Shown here: positions 6,777 to 15,280 of the stretch, piece by piece
How positions within the stretch are numbered: the stretch's first letter is position 1
Layout: each line of letters starts with the position of its first letter
IMG/VR virus record: IMGVR_UViG_3300025324_000026
Coordinates: 1-31,105 of that record
Source of the DNA: a virus
Reading direction: 5' to 3' (one strand)
DNA length: 31,105 nt
The notes under the pieces: model-generated
Databases searched by the model: none
Seen by the model: the letters and a program-made list of their open reading frames with translations, nothing else
What the model was told of the DNA's origin: nothing
Made by a program: the position numbers and the translations under genes

Positions 6777-7286
6777 TTAAACAAATGCCGTCATTCTATA
6801 CTGCCGTTCTGCCCTCACCGCCTCAACACTTGTCCGTGTGAAACGGTATTGCGGCTTTTTGCCTATCATAATCCGTTCCGCTTTCAACTTCCCAACCTTG
6901 AGCAAATGATAAATATAAGGAACCGAAGTATTCAGTATTTCCGCCACTTCATTGCTGTTGTATAACCTATCTTCCAGCGTTGGAAGGGTAGAAGGCAGCC
7001 CAACCCGCGAACCCTCAACAAACCAATTATTAGAAGCCGCAAATTTAGGATGATAGCCCAAAGCCATCGCCAAAATCTCTACCAAACTATATTTACCTTC
7101 AAACAAACCGCAGATAGTTACCAAGTCACGAACCCTGAATAGTGCTGGCTGATACAGGAATGAGTTAACATTATTCCTCGCAATTCGCAAGTGAGCCGCC
7201 AATGATAATCTGTTCATTGGTAACTCTTTCATTAGTATTTGACCGAAAGGGGAGAAGGGTGTTGTTCTATTTACAGTGTTCTTCAT
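6777..7286 (-). CDS. HTH protein, excisionase-like, next to the serine recombinase
   Basis: 169 aa. Residues about 108-160 (LYNSNEVAEILNTSVPYIYHLLKVGKLKAERIMIGKKPQYRFTR, then TSVEAVRAERQYR) are a winged HTH of the excisionase/MerR-like type. The N-terminal 60 residues (LMKELPMNRLSLAAHLRIARNNVNSFLYQ) could hold another small HTH. Placement directly downstream of a serine recombinase suggests a recombination directionality factor or a regulator. Its promoter region contains a parS-like palindrome overlapping the expected transcription start. Confidence 0.75.
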   Translation of the reverse strand: MKNTVNRTTPFSPFGQILMKELPMNRLSLAAHLRIARNNVNSFLYQPALFRVRDLVTICGLFEGKYSLVEILAMALGYHPKFAASNNWFVEGSRVGLPSTLPTLEDRLYNSNEVAEILNTSVPYIYHLLKVGKLKAERIMIGKKPQYRFTRTSVEAVRAERQYRMTAFV

Positions 7287-7335
7287 TACTCAAAAATTGG
7301 CTGTATTTGGCTAAATTATACGCGGATTATTGCAA

Positions 7336-7351
7336 TGTTTCACGGGAAACA
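7336..7351. promoter_or_regulatory. parS-like 16-bp palindrome
   Basis: TGTTTCACGGGAAACA differs at one base (position 10, G for T) from the well-known bacterial ParB-binding parS sequence TGTTTCACGTGAAACA. The two 6-bp arms TGTTTC/GAAACA are perfect. It lies 5 bp downstream, in the minus-strand sense, of a TATTTTTG -7 element (7363-7356), so it spans the likely start of transcription of the HTH gene. It could be a ParB site, or simply an operator for the HTH protein. Confidence 0.5.
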
Positions 7352-7430
7352 TCGGCAAAAATAGTAAATTCTCCGAACATGGAAAACTTTGTCTCCGTAC
7401 GGTGGGACAAGCAGCCACAACCCTTGATAA

Positions 7431-7967
7431 TCAACCCTTTAATTTTTCCTTAATTTTCGCAAATCTTGCCAAATATCCCGCATTATTTCTTTTCGCGGTG
7501 TCTTTTTTGCCTTTTGGTCTGCCCAAAGTCGTGCCCGAAGCCCTGACGCGCCTCAATCCCTCCTTTGTTCTTTCCGAAATTAGTGAGCGTTCAAATTCGG
7601 CAAAAGCGGAGAGAATTTGAAAATGTAATTTTCCCGCCGCTGTTGTGAAGTCAATATTATCGGAAATGGAAATGAACGCGATTCCCTTACTTGTTAGTTC
7701 TTGCAACTCCAGTATCAATTCTGCGGAACTTCGCGCCCAGCGGTCAAGTTTATACACAATAACGCCCAAATATCTACCATTGCGAAGGTCTGCCAGTAGT
7801 TGCGCCTTAATTGGTCGCGTTTTGCGGGTGCTTTCCGTTTCTTCGTAGAAATCAAACGGAAGGTTGAGCCGGTTACAATGTTCCTCTAATCGCTGCCGCT
7901 GTCCTTCGGTGGTTTGTCCCTCTGTACTTACGCGAGCATAACAAGCGTATTTAGTTGCCGTTGTCAT
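7431..7967 (-). CDS. Serine recombinase (resolvase/invertase family)
   Basis: 178 aa from ATG 7967 (MTTATKYACYARVSTEGQTT). Frame upstream of this start reads as AT-rich leader and contains a TATATTTG -7 box (8003-7996). The catalytic domain is complete: YARVST with Ser14 as nucleophile, VIVYKLDRWARSSAEL with the active-site arginines, and the long E-helix ILSAFAEFERSLISERTKEGL. After GRPKG only a 28-residue basic tail follows (KKDTAKRNNAGYLARFAKIK), so the usual C-terminal HTH is missing or replaced. It may catalyse integration, resolution or inversion. The downstream HTH gene may assist it. Confidence 0.9.
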   Translation of the reverse strand: MTTATKYACYARVSTEGQTTEGQRQRLEEHCNRLNLPFDFYEETESTRKTRPIKAQLLADLRNGRYLGVIVYKLDRWARSSAELILELQELTSKGIAFISISDNIDFTTAAGKLHFQILSAFAEFERSLISERTKEGLRRVRASGTTLGRPKGKKDTAKRNNAGYLARFAKIKEKLKG

Positions 7968-8657
7968 AGTGTTTGGATTTAGTTTATATCGGCTGCAAAT
8001 ATACGGACAATTATTAATAATAATACTACCATAATAAAAAGATATAAACAATTAGAACAAACATAGAGTGAAACGCTCCCGAACCGAGACACAAAAATAG
8101 TGGGCTGTTGCACTTTCTACATTTCCCCCATTCAAACGCAACGAACAAGCGACTCAATGTTACATTGCTTTGCCTGTGTTATATCCTTGCTGCCTGATTA
8201 GTTGCGCCCGTCCGCAACCGGTGAGCGTGTCCGTGAGTGGTGGAAACGGGGAAGTGGTTTGAATCGGAGGGTACACGGTCGCGGATTTCGCTTTCCTGTG
8301 AGCCGATGCACCCCCGCGATGTGGACAATTATCCCCTGAACAATTTTCCACAACTCATTTTTTGTGAATGGTGTTGGAATAATGGAATTGTTGCGTGAAC
8401 GGATTACTGTGGGTGTTTTTGAGAGAAGCGGTATTTTTTTGTGGGGTATTTTGGAAATAGCCGTACCCGGTGGTGTAATAGTTTTTTCTTTTTTGGATTG
8501 TAGCCCCCTATTTGGGCTTTGCGGGGTATTTGGTTGTTGTTGTGGTTAGGGTGTTTGGATGGTTATTTGGGGATGTTGCTTTCTTTTAGTTGCTGCCTTA
8601 TAAAATTCCCTCCTATTGAGCAGCTACCTATTCCATTGCACCCCAGAGTTACTGTGG
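7968..8657. other. 690-bp region between recombinase and late genes, no convincing gene
   Basis: Besides the recombinase leader (7968-8050), no frame has both a good start and coding character. 8130-8345 is GC-richer than the surroundings. 8350-8590 is strikingly G+T-rich on the plus strand. A short inverted repeat agccc/gggct (8502-8506, 8514-8518) could form a hairpin. As the spacer between the end of the TerL transcript and the recombinase promoter, it is a candidate for an attachment site, which cannot be proven here. Confidence 0.5.
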
Positions 8658-9326
8658 TTATTCGTTTCCCTCAATGAGGTGCATTTGTCCTGTTATGTCT
8701 AAGCCCACTCCCACCTTTGGGAATGTGATGTCAAAGGAATTATCTGCTATTGCTGTTATTAGTCCTGTCCAGCCATCCCCATTGCCAGTAACATCTATAA
8801 CAACTATTGACTTATCTTGTATCCATAGCGAGGGATTTTGTCCCCCATATCTAAGAACGCAATTTGAAATCACACCATTGTCCTTCCCATCCGAACCAAA
8901 TGATGCTCCAGAAACTACATTTAAAAACGCCAACTTCAATTTCTTAGCTGTTGGGATGGTGAGAATCCAAATAGGGTCGTTGTCAAGAACAACTGGGTCT
9001 GTATTTGGAAATTCAATAGTATCTCCGTTTGCCCATGCTCCTGCGGTGAGAGTGTCTAAGGTTAAAATACCTCCGTCTTTTACAACTATTACGCCTGTTG
9101 CGCCTGTTGTAACATTGGTCAGCGTTTGCCCTACTGTTGTAATGGGAATGGGTGCTGTAAATTCTAACTTCACCTTTAACTGTGTAGGGTCAGTAGTGTT
9201 GTCTTCATCATACACAATAGTTCCTTCACTGTCTTTTGTAACAACAGTACTTGTATCTCCCGCTGCGTTGAGCGTGAAAGTTGCGTTTTCAAAGGTGTTG
9301 CCACCATCACTGGGAATAGTAATCAT
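8658..9326 (-). CDS. Probable virion protein (222 aa, beta-rich)
   Basis: Starts 6 bp after the TerL stop, so it is in the same operon. The sequence is Thr/Asp/Gly/Val-rich with little Lys/Arg and looks all-beta: TTVGQTLTNVTTGATGVIVV, TLDTLTAGAWANGDTIEF, then NGDGWTGLITAIADNSFDIT. This composition is typical of phage structural proteins such as decoration, fibre or baseplate parts. No specific family is recognised, and no signal peptide or membrane segment is seen. Confidence 0.7.
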   Translation of the reverse strand: MITIPSDGGNTFENATFTLNAAGDTSTVVTKDSEGTIVYDEDNTTDPTQLKVKLEFTAPIPITTVGQTLTNVTTGATGVIVVKDGGILTLDTLTAGAWANGDTIEFPNTDPVVLDNDPIWILTIPTAKKLKLAFLNVVSGASFGSDGKDNGVISNCVLRYGGQNPSLWIQDKSIVVIDVTGNGDGWTGLITAIADNSFDITFPKVGVGLDITGQMHLIEGNE

Positions 9327-9332
9327 AGGATT

Positions 9333-11402
9333 TCAGGATAACATTTGTTTAACAAGTTCTTTATCATCTTCGTCTTTTTTGGAGTTAGAATAGGTGCGAA
9401 AGTACTGTATTTTTTTGTTATCGTGGTTTTTTATGAAGATTTTTTTTTGGCAGGCAAGGAGGGATAGCCCGAAAGCTACGGTGCAATCGTGTGGTGTCCA
9501 CTTCTCGGGGTCAAAGGCAATGAGGTCTTCAAGGAGTTCGGGGAAAAAGAGTTTTCCGTAAAATTCTGTTTGAAGGTCAAAACCTACCTGCTCGTAGATA
9601 TAGGAAATTATGGCGTTGATGAGCGCGCCTCTTGCTTCTTCTCCTGTGAGCGGTATGCCTACCTCCTGCTGCTGCTTTGAATAGGTGGTCTGCGTGGATT
9701 CTGGTCTACGCATGAGATACTGATAGTACCCTTTCTGCCGGAAATAGTTTATAAGCCCTATCTTATTGTTTTCGCAAAGAAGTTCACATCCGTAAAAAAC
9801 ACACTGCATTAACATATCTTCGTAAAATGCTTCTGGTGTGTGTGGTCTGGCGATGTACTGAGAAACCGGCAGGGAACTACTTACATGGTCAAAAGGGTCA
9901 TATTTCTTAAAAACATAACTCGCAGCATTGGATTTGCGGTTGTCAGTGGTGAACTTATGGTCAAAAGGGTCTGCACCCGCGACATGGTTCGGATTCCCCG
10001 GACACACCTTTCCGTAGGATATTACCTGCTTGTTTGTATCTTGGTCTTTGGGTCTCCATACGATATGCCACCGTCCGCTTTCATCGGGAACGAATTTTGC
10101 CGATATTCCCCATTTTACCCAAACGAAGTTTCCCCTTATCACCGTGCTTGCAGGAAGTGTCTCGTTATATTCCATCTGCTTGTATATGCGGTCAAGGTCA
10201 AAGAGCGATTCCTTGTTGTCTATGACGAAAAGGTCAGATTCGTAAAGAGGATATTTCCTGCGGTAGGATAGTAATGCGGCTCCGGAAAGTGTGCTGCGCT
10301 TCTTCATGTGGTAGGCAAGAGCCGCCTCTTTGTTGGAGTAGCCGTATTCATCTACGAAGGACACACCTTCGTCCTCTCCGCGAAAACCATAGTATGCAGG
10401 GTTGAAATAGCGGTACATGCCCCCGTCCGTCTGCCCTAATACATTTCTTTTGTTTTGGTCGGAGATTTTCCATACATTATAGAACTGCCGTCCCCCTTTC
10501 TTTTCCATCTCCTCCACCGTTGTCGTCCAAAGGGCTTTGCCTGTAACTACATTACCATCGCTGATACATTCTTTTACTACAAGCCAGCGTTCTAATACAT
10601 TGCCATTTTTGGGGGTTACCTTGCCAACCTCGTCAGAGAAATGAAATAACAGCCCGTCTCCGTCATAATGTTCGTCCAATGCCGTGCCGAAATCTATTTC
10701 AGAGCGGAGTACCTGCGAATAGCTTTTTTGTTGTGTCTTGCTTGTTCTCGTGGCGGGTTCGTAAAATCTAAGTGATGAAGAAGGATTTGTTTCCCCTGTG
10801 TCTATTGGTTTGAAAAAGTCAGGTAACTTCTGCCACGACTTAATAAGTTTTTTAAACACCTTCTTTCCGTCTCCGTCCGTCTTGCTCTGTATTCCACCGT
10901 GCGATTCGGGGGTTTGTGATATAGTGTCGTATAGGCGGCAAGTGCTGCGATATGTTTTACCACTGCGACGGAAAGAGGCAATAAGCATGCCATAACATTT
11001 GGGGTCAATTTCACATTGCCTCCAGAAATATGCCTCGTCCCTGTCCGAATCTACGAAAGAGGGGAGTCCTAATATCTTCTTGCCGTTTTTTACTACGGGG
11101 AACTTCCAGTAGTTGATGTATAGGTAGTGGTTGCCTGTTATGTATTCAAGATTACCGTTGTTGAAAAACCAATATCCCTCCCTGCGCCTTTTCCATTCGC
11201 GGGTCTCAAATTCTTTTCTTCTTTCGGGTTGCCATAAGCGAAGGTCGGGCGGTACTGTTACAGGAACAAAGCGTTGGTCTTTCTGCGGTAGGTTGTGTCC
11301 GTCAATGAGGTCAAAGGGTGGTGGTTTCGGGAGTTCACACTTTAATCCGTAAATCTCTCTCTCTCTCTGGAAGTTTTTATATGATTCGCGGGCGATGCTC
11401 AT
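9333..11402 (-). CDS. terL: Terminase large subunit (TerL)
   Basis: 689 aa, the motor that packages phage DNA. Walker A is a variant, IASFRRSGKTYR (residues about 141-152). Walker B is LLFHFSDEVG (about 251-260), with Asp-Glu as catalytic pair. The RNase H-like nuclease starts at VAGADPFDH (about 474-482) and includes CELLCENN and a late acidic site HDCTVAFGLSLL near residue 650. The N-terminal 120 residues contain an aromatic segment (YITGNHYLYINYWKFP) seen in large Bacteroidetes-phage terminases. It is transcribed opposite to portal and capsid and lies about 12 kb from them. Confidence 0.93.
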   Translation of the reverse strand: MSIARESYKNFQREREIYGLKCELPKPPPFDLIDGHNLPQKDQRFVPVTVPPDLRLWQPERRKEFETREWKRRREGYWFFNNGNLEYITGNHYLYINYWKFPVVKNGKKILGLPSFVDSDRDEAYFWRQCEIDPKCYGMLIASFRRSGKTYRSTCRLYDTISQTPESHGGIQSKTDGDGKKVFKKLIKSWQKLPDFFKPIDTGETNPSSSLRFYEPATRTSKTQQKSYSQVLRSEIDFGTALDEHYDGDGLLFHFSDEVGKVTPKNGNVLERWLVVKECISDGNVVTGKALWTTTVEEMEKKGGRQFYNVWKISDQNKRNVLGQTDGGMYRYFNPAYYGFRGEDEGVSFVDEYGYSNKEAALAYHMKKRSTLSGAALLSYRRKYPLYESDLFVIDNKESLFDLDRIYKQMEYNETLPASTVIRGNFVWVKWGISAKFVPDESGRWHIVWRPKDQDTNKQVISYGKVCPGNPNHVAGADPFDHKFTTDNRKSNAASYVFKKYDPFDHVSSSLPVSQYIARPHTPEAFYEDMLMQCVFYGCELLCENNKIGLINYFRQKGYYQYLMRRPESTQTTYSKQQQEVGIPLTGEEARGALINAIISYIYEQVGFDLQTEFYGKLFFPELLEDLIAFDPEKWTPHDCTVAFGLSLLACQKKIFIKNHDNKKIQYFRTYSNSKKDEDDKELVKQMLS

Positions 11403-11460
11403 TATTTACAAAGTGCTTATAATCACCGTACATTCATTTATGCTTTCGTTATACGCAAAT

Positions 11461-11811
11461 TTAAACACCCGCCAACGCACCAGTTACAAGTTCAGGCACT
11501 TCGGTAAATCCGTATGAATTTTGAGCATTGGCAATAAAATTGTCTATCGCTTCTTGTGTTGTCCATTCTTCTCGCACTCCGCAATAATCAGAGTATTCAA
11601 TCGGGTTGCTCCATTCAAGTTTGCTGTCTTTCTTGAACACTTTATGCCAATTTCCATCTTTATATGGTTCTACTTTCAAACTCTCATACCAATCCATCAG
11701 TTGTTGTTTGTCGTAGGCAATGGCAACCATATTTACCTTTTCAAAATTGGCTGGCATCGGATTTAACAGAAGTTTGTAAATCTTCACTTGTGTAATTGTT
11801 CTTGTTTCCAT
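11461..11811 (-). CDS. Hypothetical protein (116 aa)
   Basis: METRTITQVKIYKLLLNPMPANFEKVNMVAIAYDKQQLMDWYESLKVEPY..., an acidic alpha/beta protein that contains a repeated tryptophan pattern (DWYESL, NWHKVF, LEWSNP, EEWTTQ). Conserved-looking small proteins of this kind are frequent in Bacteroidetes phages, but no function is known to me. It lies 58 bp upstream of TerL in the same transcript. A small-terminase role is possible by position only. Confidence 0.7.
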   Translation of the reverse strand: METRTITQVKIYKLLLNPMPANFEKVNMVAIAYDKQQLMDWYESLKVEPYKDGNWHKVFKKDSKLEWSNPIEYSDYCGVREEWTTQEAIDNFIANAQNSYGFTEVPELVTGALAGV

Positions 11812-11880
11812 TTTATAGTTATTTAGTTATTAGTTTCCTCCCCTCAAAAGGGTGTTTAAATCAGCGTATAACAAGGTATA

Positions 11881-11912
11881 TAAGAAATAAAAAAATCATT
11901 GTTTATTTCTTA
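11881..11912. repeat. 11-bp perfect inverted repeat in the TerL-operon spacer
   Basis: taagaaataaa (11881-11891) pairs with tttatttctta (11902-11912) around a 10-nt loop. It sits between the 109-aa gene and the 116-aa gene. It is AT-only and not followed by a clear U-tract on the minus strand, so it may be a weak terminator, an RNA processing hairpin or a protein site. Confidence 0.6.
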
Positions 11913-11955
11913 ATGGTATTTTTTTACTTCTCATATACCCAACCGTTATCTGTAA

Positions 11956-12285
11956 TCATTGCCCAAAGATATGCGCCTCCGCTGCCGATTCCCTATGTTT
12001 CTTTATTTCTTCGGGGGTGAGTTTGCTGCGGAAGTAATTCATGTTCTCGCTGATGGTCTTGCTCTTTAAAATAATATCTATAAACCGCTCAATAGCCACA
12101 TCATTCTTGTTTGTGATATTAAACTGCGTTTCTGAAATCTGTTTTGAAATGCGGGAAAGTTGGTCGTTTAACGAAACATACATCTCCACATCAGCATTGT
12201 TGTCAAGTATCGCAACCCTGTTTTCAAGGTGTTCTATGTATGCCTTTACTTCAGCAGTACATTTGGTCAAGGAAGGTTTTTGCAT
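11956..12285 (-). CDS. Hypothetical coiled-coil protein, first gene of the TerL operon
   Basis: 109 aa, helical throughout: MQKPSLTKCTAEVKAYIEHLENRVAIL..., SLNDQLSRISKQISETQFNI, SENMNYFRSKLTPEEIKKHRES. Size, helical content and position upstream of TerL are compatible with a small terminase subunit, but no HTH is obvious, so this is only a suggestion. A canonical promoter lies about 29 bp upstream of the start. The leader contains AATCAAAATACAATCTA, related to the leaders of the 19068 and 29688 genes. Confidence 0.7.
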   Translation of the reverse strand: MQKPSLTKCTAEVKAYIEHLENRVAILDNNADVEMYVSLNDQLSRISKQISETQFNITNKNDVAIERFIDIILKSKTISENMNYFRSKLTPEEIKKHRESAAEAHIFGQ

Positions 12286-12313
12286 TAGATTGTATTTTGA
12301 TTTTGATTGGCTG

Positions 12314-12345
12314 CAAATTTATAAACTTTTCCGATATATGTACAA
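12314..12345 (-). promoter_or_regulatory. Canonical promoter of the TerL operon
   Basis: TTG (12345-12343), 21 bp, TAAATTTG (12321-12314) on the minus strand. The -7 box overlaps the last codons of the upstream glycosyltransferase, which separates TerL expression from that of the glycan genes. Transcription should start near 12308. Confidence 0.75.
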
Positions 12346-13809
12346 TGGTTTGTCAATATGTACGGAAGTTTTCAATGCTCCATCGCGCACCATTTCTAAG
12401 GAGTGGTGCGTATCGGTCGCTCTATCACGCTCCTTTGAAAGTTCCTTAAACTTGTACCGAATAGCAATATCCTTTTTTATCGCGTTGAGATGTCCGGGCG
12501 GGCGCATGAATATCTTATTTGTGTTTTTGTATTCCTTGTAGTCAATATGTGAATTGAACTGCTGCGGATTTATTCCGTTGAATGTTACGATTCCGTTAAA
12601 GGTTATTACATCGGGGTTTTTCTTTGTCGCCTCGTAGATTTCTTTTATGTAGTCGGAACTTACTTCATCGTCATCATCGGTGAACATCACATACTTCGCG
12701 TTGGACTGCTCCACAAGCCAATTTCTTTTATATCCTATGCTTAGTTTTCCATCGTCAATATAGTGGCTTACCCTGATTTCGTTTTGAAGTTTTAATGAAT
12801 TAATCTGCCCGTGCAAAGATTTTGTTATTCTCTGAAAAAAGCGGGCGCGGTTTCTCAAAGAAGGGATGAGGATTTCTATTTGTGTTTGGGGTTTTTCCTC
12901 AATAGCCGCGGGAATTATTCTTGGTATATTTTTTATAGGCGCCTCTGTTTCTGGATTCATTGTTGCGGAAAAATTGGATGATTCTCCCAAAGAATAAGTT
13001 TCATCCGTCCTTAATAAATCAAACTCGTTTATATCCGAATTTATGTTGTTGTATGCGTGATTCAGGTAGAGAATATTTGTTAAAAAGTCGTCGTTGTATT
13101 CTTTTGACAACAATATATTAAGGTCGGTTATTCTTCCGCGATACGAAGAATATTTCCACAAATTACAATTTGATTTTATGCTTAACATTGATAATTCGTT
13201 GCAGGACAAATATTTTTTTCTTACGCCTTCTATTTTTGAAATCACCCTGTCCATTGACATATCTAAGCCCGAATTCAGATTGTCATCCCAAAGAGAATAA
13301 TTATTCCTTGAAACAATATATGTACTAATCAGGCGCCCACACCCCAGCGACTTATCCCTGGAATCGTTGTTATAACCCAACCATAATTTACACTGCAAAC
13401 TAAAAATATCAACCAAGTAATAATCTGTAATCGCTATGAAATTATTTTCCGGAATAAGTTTCAGATATTTTTCGAATAAACTTATTGAAGGATAGTCGTC
13501 CGACCCTAATATGAAAAAATAATCAAATGGTGTTCCTTTTGCTGCAGATATGGTGGCGTTCCACTTTTTCCCAAGGGGTTCGTTTGGTGATTCTACCCAT
13601 GTTCCGGATTTTCCTACTGTAGCGTTGAAAATTCTCCTGCACTCTCCTCCGTAGTCGTTGACGGAACCTCCGCAGAAAAGGTGGAACTTAATTTTATCGC
13701 TAAGGGATTTCTTGAAAAAAAGATACCACTTAAGGAATAGTTTAAAAACCATCGGGCGGTCATAGGCGCAGGTAATTACGGCTATTTTTATAGGGAGGCG
13801 GCTATCCAT
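12319..13809 (-). CDS. Tandem-domain glycosyltransferase (two GT-A/GT2-like domains)
   Basis: 496 aa with two glycosyltransferase halves. Domain 1 (about 5-240) opens IAVITCAYDRP and has FFILGSDDYPS at 98-108, where the acidic pair replaces the DxD sugar-nucleotide site. Domain 2 (about 310-495) opens IEILIPSLRNRARFF and has YVMFTDDDDEVSSDY as its DxD-type motif, followed by PPGHLNAIKKD. A linker with TMNPETEAPIKNIPRIIPAAIEEKP joins them. Such proteins transfer sugars from nucleotide donors. The two domains may add successive sugars. It is the last gene of the glycan operon and overlaps the methyltransferase by 22 bp. Confidence 0.85.
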   Translation of the reverse strand: MDSRLPIKIAVITCAYDRPMVFKLFLKWYLFFKKSLSDKIKFHLFCGGSVNDYGGECRRIFNATVGKSGTWVESPNEPLGKKWNATISAAKGTPFDYFFILGSDDYPSISLFEKYLKLIPENNFIAITDYYLVDIFSLQCKLWLGYNNDSRDKSLGCGRLISTYIVSRNNYSLWDDNLNSGLDMSMDRVISKIEGVRKKYLSCNELSMLSIKSNCNLWKYSSYRGRITDLNILLSKEYNDDFLTNILYLNHAYNNINSDINEFDLLRTDETYSLGESSNFSATMNPETEAPIKNIPRIIPAAIEEKPQTQIEILIPSLRNRARFFQRITKSLHGQINSLKLQNEIRVSHYIDDGKLSIGYKRNWLVEQSNAKYVMFTDDDDEVSSDYIKEIYEATKKNPDVITFNGIVTFNGINPQQFNSHIDYKEYKNTNKIFMRPPGHLNAIKKDIAIRYKFKELSKERDRATDTHHSLEMVRDGALKTSVHIDKPLYIYRKSL

Positions 13810-14354
13810 AATCTCTCGTGTTGTCCTTTTAACTCCTTGCCAATCTGCCCCTTCATCAAAACCTTAAATCCATTATCGGCAAAAACTTTTATCAGAATGT
13901 CGGAAGAAAAATGACCCACAACCGTTTTGTCGGGTTTATATCCTTCCGGATTTTGTAATTCCAGCCACATTTTATTGGGCGTCAAAACAAATATTTGTGT
14001 GCCCTTCTCACAAAAATCCTTAAGCCGCTCAAGGCAATAATTTATATTGGGAATATGTGCCAGCGAGTGCATGAAATATATTTTATTAAATGTAAAGTGA
14101 TATGAATTTCGTATGTATGGCTGAGGATTTCCTTCAAAAAAATCATAAACATCATATCCATAAACATCTCCCTCTGTTTTTCTTTTCAAATATTCAATCA
14201 TAGTCCCTATTCCACAACCATAATCCAATACTTTCTCGATGGGTTGTATGTCCATAAGTTTTTTCATGAAATCCATTTCGGATTTATACTTCTCTGTATC
14301 GTTGAATCCCTCCAATTTTTTTTTGTATTCCAATATTTCTAAGTTAGTTTTCAT
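13788..14354 (-). CDS. SAM-dependent class I methyltransferase
   Basis: 188 aa. Residues about 40-56 (EKVLDYGCGIGTMIEYL) are the glycine-rich SAM motif. YGYDVYDFF has the acidic residue that binds the ribose. FMHSLAHIPNINYCLERL resembles the post-motif region of Methyltransf-11/23 proteins. In this context it probably methylates a sugar or glycan rather than DNA, since no DNA-target domain is present. It overlaps the upstream GT4 gene by 4 bp (ATGA-type coupling) and the downstream glycosyltransferase by 22 bp. Confidence 0.85.
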   Translation of the reverse strand: MKTNLEILEYKKKLEGFNDTEKYKSEMDFMKKLMDIQPIEKVLDYGCGIGTMIEYLKRKTEGDVYGYDVYDFFEGNPQPYIRNSYHFTFNKIYFMHSLAHIPNINYCLERLKDFCEKGTQIFVLTPNKMWLELQNPEGYKPDKTVVGHFSSDILIKVFADNGFKVLMKGQIGKELKGQHERLWIAASL

Positions 14355-15280
14355 TTTTTTATTTTTGTTAGTATGTTTTTTAAATAGGTGCCCGTTGATT
14401 TATAAGAGTGTTTTTCTTCAACCCATTGTCTTGTTTGATTCTGCAAATTTCGTATTTCTTTTTTGGTTAAACCCAACAACCAATTAATTTTTTTTATGAA
14501 ATCCGATTCATCCTCAATAAGTATAAGAGGACTTCTGCCGTAATGCTTTTCATAAATTTCAGAAGACAAATTTTGAGTTACCACAACCTTCCCCATTGCA
14601 GCGGCTTCCAATGCGGTTATCCCCCAACTGCCATATTTCTTTCCGCTCAATTCGGGTTTTAAAAGTTCTATGTAAATATCGCAGTTTTGCATTTTTTTCT
14701 GTTGCGCGGAATAGGGGTATTTTATGTCGTTTTCGTTATAATTAAAAATAAACCGGTTTGTCGCGCCTATTTCTTTCATTAACCTAACGATTGTTTCGGT
14801 TCCCTTTACTTCTTTTTTAGATGGATAGTGGGCGAGAACAAGTTCTTTGTTTTGTGTGGGTTCGGGTTTTATTTTTTCGGTGTCGGTGGCGCCAACCACA
14901 TAAATCTCATTCTTTGCTCCGTGATTCATAAGTTCACCAAGGGCGGTAAATGAAATTTCAACAAGCGGATTGAAGATATTGTTTAGTTTTTCCGGTTCGC
15001 TCCTGTAACCACTTCCGGTGTGATACACTACCAATGGTTTCCCTAAATATTTTACATGGTTTAAAATATTATAGTCAGAATGAAATATTTGTATAATGTC
15101 TGCATTCGAACAAACATTTTTAATTTCAGAATGATTAATAACCGTGGAGGTTTGGTCGTAGTCAAAGGCATGGGGTTTGTTAACATAAGAGGAACATTCT
15201 ATGCCAACTGAATTCAGCGCACGGCAGTTGTCGTATGCGAAATTTGCCCAGTCGTTCGTGCAGATATTAACAACCCTCAT
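14351..15280 (-). CDS. GT-B glycosyltransferase (GT4-like)
   Basis: 309 aa. The C-terminal half has the GT4 donor-site pattern SGKKYGSWGITALEAAAMGKVVVTQNLSSE, with the E-x7-E-like region and Gly-Ser-Trp-Gly loop. The N-terminal half is a Rossmann-like acceptor domain (MRVVNICTNDWANFAYDNCRALNSVGI, PLVVYHTGSGYRSEP). It lacks a signal peptide, so it should act in the cytoplasm. It is coupled to the formyltransferase upstream by a 14-bp overlap. Confidence 0.85.
   Translation of the reverse strand: MRVVNICTNDWANFAYDNCRALNSVGIECSSYVNKPHAFDYDQTSTVINHSEIKNVCSNADIIQIFHSDYNILNHVKYLGKPLVVYHTGSGYRSEPEKLNNIFNPLVEISFTALGELMNHGAKNEIYVVGATDTEKIKPEPTQNKELVLAHYPSKKEVKGTETIVRLMKEIGATNRFIFNYNENDIKYPYSAQQKKMQNCDIYIELLKPELSGKKYGSWGITALEAAAMGKVVVTQNLSSEIYEKHYGRSPLILIEDESDFIKKINWLLGLTKKEIRNLQNQTRQWVEEKHSYKSTGTYLKNILTKIKK

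Noticed and set aside
8160-8354. Minus-strand frame of about 63 codons beginning with GTG
   Set aside because: Pro/Ser/Thr-rich low-quality sequence, no ATG and no leader; probably chance in a GC-rich block.
8364-8549. Plus-strand frame of 61 codons with a hydrophobic, Cys-rich end
   Set aside because: No promoter or A-rich leader, and the composition reflects the G+T-rich strand; a membrane micro-protein is not supported.
11461-12285. Firm call of a small terminase subunit
   Set aside because: Position upstream of TerL is suggestive, but neither small gene shows a clear HTH or other TerS feature.
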